A stretch of 64,000 nucleotides of DNA from an uncultured Lachnospiraceae bacterium (GTDB lineage: Bacteria; Bacillota; Clostridia; Lachnospirales; Lachnospiraceae): NCBI GenBank assembly GCA_910584915.1, contig CAJUDM010000003.1, positions 84,236-148,235 of the forward strand, in the 5' to 3' direction. Below, piece by piece: positions 60,259-64,000 of the stretch. A model generated the notes under the pieces. It saw nothing but the letters and a program-made list of their open reading frames with translations, searched no databases and had not been told where the DNA came from. The number at the start of each line of letters is the position of its first letter. Positions within the stretch are counted from its first letter, which is position 1. A program made the translations under genes and the position numbers.

Positions 60259-61980
60259 ATGAAGATAAGAGACAGGATGATACTGGTGGTTCTGACGGTC
60301 GTGGTGGTGTGCGGCATTCTGATCACCGGGATCTGGTATCATGCGAGCAGTAAAATGACGGATCAGTATCTGACGGATATCTCGGAGAGCACGATGCGGG
60401 ATGCGTACAACGCTTTCGACTATATGCTGACGGATACGTCGTATATGCTGACGATGATCTCTTTAAATGAGAAGAATATCATTAATCCCGTGCGGAGATT
60501 AAAGGGGCTGGGGCGGCGCCCCGACGGACAGTGGAATCTGGAATATCTGGAGAACAAGAGGACTATCTACGATTACATAGCCGGCATGAACGGGCACAAG
60601 TATTATATTGTGGGCGTCACGATCGTGGTGGATGAGGACTGCATATTCGACACGTTCCATCTGGCGCAGAACCAGCGGGAGCTCTATGAGGAGATCTGCA
60701 AGCTGGATCAGGAAACGTTAAAGACAAAGATGGTCATGATGGATCCGATCCATGCGGAGGCGAGCAAATCCACGATCTCCAGCGATTATGTGGTGCCTGC
60801 GGTGCGGGGGATTCTGGATAAGGACAGAAATGTGATCGGTTACGCGGTTCTCTATTTCGACTATGGCGTGATCGAGCAGATCTTTGCGGCAAACCTGCCG
60901 GAGGGAAGTCATTTTCAGGTGGTAAACAGCAATCAGTCCATCATCTTTTCCAACTGCGGAGAGGGACTGATCGATGTGGAAAAGCCGGAGAGGGGATTTA
61001 TCTATAACAAGTTCGAGGCAGCGGATATCGGATGGACATTTACGATGGCTCTGCCGACGGATTTCTATCTGGGAAGCCTGCACAGAACGACGTTAGTGAC
61101 GGGAATTCTGATGGTCATTATTATTCTGGCGTCGGTCATCGCCATCGCCTTTCTTATCTCCAGGATCACTTCGGAGATCACCAATCTGCGGGACAGCATG
61201 CACCTGGTGTCCTCGGGCAACCTGGATGTGGTGTACGAAGTGCGGGGGAAGGATGAGATCGCTCAGATGGGGGAGACCTTCAATCACATGGTATCCCGCA
61301 TTGACACGCTGGTAAAGAGGATAGCGGAGGAGGAGAAAGAAAAGAGGCTTGTGGAGATATCCTTTCTGGAGGCGCAGATCAATCCGCATTTTGTGTCGAA
61401 TGTCTTAAACAACGTGACCTGGATGGCGAAGATACAGCACGCTGACAATATCGTGCCGCTCGTACAGTCGTTGAATTCCATGCTGCAGAATGTGATGCAT
61501 CAGGAGGAGGATATGATACTTCTGAAAAATGAACTGAGCTATGTGGAAAATTATCTGCGGATCGTGGAGTACAGCGGGAAATTTGACTGTGAAGTCATAA
61601 AAGAGATCGGGGCAGGCACGGAGAACCTGCTGGTACTGCGGTTTATTTTACAGCCGATCCTGGAGAACGCGATCAACCATGGGCTGGCAGGGAGTCTGTC
61701 CAAGCAGGAGCAGATTCTGATCCGTTCATACATAGAGGAAGAAAAGCTGATCCTGACGATCGAGGACAACGGAAACGGGATGACAAAGGAGCAGATCAGG
61801 CGGATCATGCGGGAGAAGACGGAGAGGCAGAAACACTTCAACGGCATCGGCATACCGAACGTGATGGAGAGGATCAGGCTGTTTTTCGGGGAGGAGTACG
61901 GACTGCGGTATGAGAGTGAAGTAGGGGAGTACACGAGGGCAATCTTTATACTGCCGGTCATCAGGGAGACGGATGTGTGA
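60259..61980 (+). CDS. yesM: YesM-like sensor histidine kinase
   Basis: A 573-residue membrane kinase. Helices lie at about 8-28 and 279-300, enclosing a sensor domain of about 250 residues, then HAMP (about 300-350). The phosphorylation site is H377 in EAQINPHFVSNVLNNVTWM. The ATPase domain shows QPILENAINHGL, EDNGNGM and NGIGIPNVMERI. It is intact, unlike the homologue at 52494. With the response regulator 118 bases downstream it forms a two-component pair, likely sensing an extracellular sugar. Target genes are probably beyond the window or the adjacent glycosidase genes. Confidence 0.93.
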   Translation: MKIRDRMILVVLTVVVVCGILITGIWYHASSKMTDQYLTDISESTMRDAYNAFDYMLTDTSYMLTMISLNEKNIINPVRRLKGLGRRPDGQWNLEYLENKRTIYDYIAGMNGHKYYIVGVTIVVDEDCIFDTFHLAQNQRELYEEICKLDQETLKTKMVMMDPIHAEASKSTISSDYVVPAVRGILDKDRNVIGYAVLYFDYGVIEQIFAANLPEGSHFQVVNSNQSIIFSNCGEGLIDVEKPERGFIYNKFEAADIGWTFTMALPTDFYLGSLHRTTLVTGILMVIIILASVIAIAFLISRITSEITNLRDSMHLVSSGNLDVVYEVRGKDEIAQMGETFNHMVSRIDTLVKRIAEEEKEKRLVEISFLEAQINPHFVSNVLNNVTWMAKIQHADNIVPLVQSLNSMLQNVMHQEEDMILLKNELSYVENYLRIVEYSGKFDCEVIKEIGAGTENLLVLRFILQPILENAINHGLAGSLSKQEQILIRSYIEEEKLILTIEDNGNGMTKEQIRRIMREKTERQKHFNGIGIPNVMERIRLFFGEEYGLRYESEVGEYTRAIFILPVIRETDV

Positions 61981-62107
61981 GAACCGGACGAAAAGTAAGC
62001 CGGCGGAGGAACAGGATTGGCAGCCTGACGGTTTTGACAGAGGGATCGCTGCTGCTGATTCGCGGATTGGATAAAATGTGGAGTAAACGGAAGAACAGGT
62101 GAAGATT

Positions 62108-63646
62108 ATGGAAAAGATCAAGCTCGCGATCATAGACGATGAACTGATCAGCAGAAATATGATCAAAAAACTGATACAGGGCAGTGAACAGTATGAAGTG
62201 GCGGCGGATTTTGCGGATGGAAAATCTGCTGTAGAGTGGCTTCGCTGTAATGAGATCGATATCCTGCTGTGCGATATGCAGATGCCGGAGATGAACGGCG
62301 TGGATCTTCTGCGGATCATCCATGTCATCCATGAATATCTGCCTGTCATCGTGATCAGCGGCTTTGACAATTTTGACTATGTGCGGGGAAGTCTTGTAAA
62401 CGGAGCGGCGAACTATCTGCTGAAACATGAGCTGACGGAGAAAAGCCTTTTGCAGGTACTCGAGCAGGTGAGGGAGAAATACCATATCGTGCCGGAGGAG
62501 AAGGCGGCGTGCAGACGGACCGGGTACTGCATCTATGACAGGAAGGATTACACGAAGGAGGGCATCGAAAAGATGATCCGGGAACAGAAGATCCAGTTCG
62601 GGACCGGCAACTATGCATCCCTCGCCATCTCGCCGGATTATCGATTTTCGGAGCGGGTCAACCCTGAGGAGTTCAAGAGGGATGTGTGCAGCACGGTCAC
62701 GGATATCCTCGCGCAGATTCTGGGGACGGAGTATCCGTTCATCATCTATCAGACAAAGAAATTTCATCTGCTCGTCCTTCTGTGTTTTCAGGAGGTAAAC
62801 AGTACGCTGTACATGATGAATATCATGAAAAAGCTGACCACAAGGCTGCAGAAGCAGATCATCAGAATCCTGGACCTGACATCCACCATTGCTATGGGTA
62901 TTGTACATACAGGGCTTGAGAAGGCACTGGCGGAGTCGGAGGAGATGGATGAGATCCTGGGGGACAAGCTGTATCTGGGCGGCAACAGGCTGATCTCCGC
63001 GCCTCTCGTCAGAAAGATGGTTTATGGGAGTGGGGAGATTCCATCCTCGCTGTGGAAACAGATAGAATTCGAGAAGAAAAATCAGGGTGTAGCGGAAATG
63101 GTTACGCTGAATGAGTTTTTTGACTATATGGAGAAGGAGAGGCTTCCGCAGAAGAGGGTGACGGAATGCTGTCTGGAACTGATGCGCCTGCTGTGCCCGG
63201 AGGAGGGAGCGGAATGTAAAAAGCTGTCGGAGCGGATCAAGGGATATGAGATCTTTGAACTGCTGCGGGAGGATATCATGGATTTTATGAATCGCGAGAG
63301 GATTCTGGCGGAAAAGAAAAAATATCAGTATTCTCCCCTGGTCAACCAGGTCATTGAATTTGTCGGAAAAAATTATCAGGAGGATATTTCCCTGGAGATG
63401 TGTGCGGCGGAGTTGGGCAGCAGCTACACGCACTTAAGCCGCGCCTTTAAGCAGGAGACGGGGATGCGCTTTGTGGAATACCTGAACAGGCAGCGCGTGA
63501 GCAAAGCGGAGAGCCTGCTGATCAGGGGAGAACTGCCGATGAAGGAGATCGTGGAGCGCTCAGGTTTCCGCAACTACAATTATTTCTTTAAAGTGTTCAA
63601 GGAGATCACAGGCATGAAGCCCGGGGAGTTTGTCGCAAAAATTTAG
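62108..63646 (+). CDS. yesN: YesN-like response regulator with AraC output domain
   Basis: A 512-residue regulator. Receiver domain (1-120) with acidic D10 and D11, phospho-acceptor D56 in DILLCDMQMP, and LKHEL in the switch-lysine position. A long linker region (about 130-400) is followed by the AraC pair (about 410-510), with MCAAELGSSYTHLSRAFKQE and MKEIVERSGFRNYNYFFKVF. An in-frame GTG at 62099 is an alternative start with similar ribosome-site support. It forms a pair with the kinase at 60259. Confidence 0.92.
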   Translation: MEKIKLAIIDDELISRNMIKKLIQGSEQYEVAADFADGKSAVEWLRCNEIDILLCDMQMPEMNGVDLLRIIHVIHEYLPVIVISGFDNFDYVRGSLVNGAANYLLKHELTEKSLLQVLEQVREKYHIVPEEKAACRRTGYCIYDRKDYTKEGIEKMIREQKIQFGTGNYASLAISPDYRFSERVNPEEFKRDVCSTVTDILAQILGTEYPFIIYQTKKFHLLVLLCFQEVNSTLYMMNIMKKLTTRLQKQIIRILDLTSTIAMGIVHTGLEKALAESEEMDEILGDKLYLGGNRLISAPLVRKMVYGSGEIPSSLWKQIEFEKKNQGVAEMVTLNEFFDYMEKERLPQKRVTECCLELMRLLCPEEGAECKKLSERIKGYEIFELLREDIMDFMNRERILAEKKKYQYSPLVNQVIEFVGKNYQEDISLEMCAAELGSSYTHLSRAFKQETGMRFVEYLNRQRVSKAESLLIRGELPMKEIVERSGFRNYNYFFKVFKEITGMKPGEFVAKI

Positions 63647-63704
63647 AGTATTTCTCAAAATTTTATTATCTTTCTTTCCCGTATTATAAATTATGATAAA
63701 ACAA

Positions 63705-64000
63705 AACTGGAATCAGCATCAGTCCGGACGATGCTCCAGAGGAAATGCTGGCTGCGGAGCATACAGGATTTTCTCTGTGGGATATGAGTATCGGGAGGAC
63801 TGATGCGGAACTGGAATAAGAACTGGAACCAGCAGACGTCCGGGAGGTGCACAGGACAATTTGCTGATGCAAAGCAGCAGGAAATTTGTCCTGAGAATAA
63901 GGTGTACCGTGAGGACGTCTGCGGAACTGGAATAAGAACTGGGATCAGCAGACGTCCGGGAGGTGCACAGGACAATTTGCTGATGCAAAGCAGCAGGAAA
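63705..64000 (+). repeat. Tandem array of 116-bp structured RNA-like units, extending past the window
   Basis: Copies start at 63705, 63821 and 63937, each with AACTGG, an exact 116-bp period; the third is cut at the window end. Within each unit, positions 12-21 pair with 93-102, and 26-32 pair with 82-88. An inner stem near 33-42 pairs with 62-73. Unit 1 has GCATCAGTCC/GGACTGATGC where unit 2 has GCAGACGTCC/GGACGTCTGC. The changes are compensatory. The period is not a multiple of three, so these are not protein repeats. Apart from this array, 63647-63704 is an AT-rich gap. Confidence 0.8.

Noticed and set aside
61961..63433. A 490-codon minus-strand open frame opposite the second YesN gene
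   Set aside because: The + strand frame carries the receiver and AraC motifs; the antisense frame has no family features or start signal.
63684..63988. Minus-strand frames repeating QIVLCTSRTSA-like segments in the end array
   Set aside because: The unit length of 116 bp changes reading frame each copy, so the array cannot encode a regular protein repeat; pairing evidence favours structure.
63705..64000. The end array as a CRISPR
   Set aside because: Units are contiguous without unique spacers, are 116 bp long, and no cas genes are present.
1..64000. tRNA, rRNA, transposase or phage integrase genes
   Set aside because: I looked for cloverleaf-like tRNA ends, rRNA-like stretches and recombinase motifs and saw none I could support; a tool-based scan was not possible.

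Overview
The window looks like a chromosome segment of a gut-type, spore-forming Firmicute of the Lachnospiraceae kind (order Eubacteriales). This is inferred from strong purine-rich ribosome binding sites, CotF-like spore coat proteins, many YesM/YesN two-component pairs and ABC sugar importers with lipoprotein receptors, a clostridial-type allulose 3-epimerase, and protein sequences typical of that family. No rRNA, tRNA, CRISPR array, transposase or phage gene is visible. Most genes are on the + strand.

Layout. 0.1-4.8 kb: lactate dehydrogenase, a secreted repeat protein, an AI-2E family permease and a LysR regulator. 5.1-13.9 kb: a redox cluster led by a MerR regulator. It holds two surface-anchored flavodoxin lipoproteins (one fused to a cyclophilin-like domain), a cupin, an iron-sulfur-flavoprotein-like reductase, an aldo/keto reductase, a carboxymuconolactone decarboxylase-like protein, a DUF4405 membrane protein, a DUF362 lipoprotein and a permease, with remnants of a MATE pump and of a second DUF4405 gene. 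14.0-16.8 kb: a PatB/MalY aminotransferase and a FGGY kinase behind a near-consensus promoter. 16.9-23.8 kb: a LacI regulator with three matching operators and an Als/Rbs-type sugar ABC importer, a nucleoside hydrolase and a D-psicose (allulose) 3-epimerase. 24.2-27.4 kb: two Gfo/Idh/MocA dehydrogenases and a D-allose-kinase-like ROK protein. 27.5-30.4 kb: an MBOAT/SGNH pair for surface O-acylation.

30.5-35.7 kb: a complete oligopeptide (Opp/Dpp) ABC transporter. 35.7-41.4 kb: an iron alcohol dehydrogenase, two spore coat genes, an Hpt protein coupled to a UDP-sugar pyrophosphorylase, GalE, a small unknown protein and a GNAT acetyltransferase. 41.4-59.2 kb: a glycan locus with YesL, an Lpl-type ABC importer, GH42 beta-galactosidase, GH31 alpha-xylosidase and GH3 beta-glucosidase. 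The three exo-enzymes together fit intracellular breakdown of xyloglucan oligosaccharides. An AT-rich island (48.9-50.9 kb) interrupts it, with an HTH regulator and a ParE/RelE toxin-antitoxin module whose 54-residue antitoxin is easily missed. A YesM/YesN pair follows, and its kinase is broken by a frameshift at a C6 tract. 59.2-63.6 kb: a membrane-anchored protein and a second, intact YesM/YesN pair.

The most unusual feature is at the right edge (63705-64000): a tandem array of exact 116-bp units that fold into the same long hairpin with compensatory base changes between copies. It looks like a repeated structured RNA and runs out of the window. Other points of interest are the allulose/nucleoside-hydrolase locus, the exported flavodoxin redox module, and chains of perfect hairpins between genes of transporter operons.
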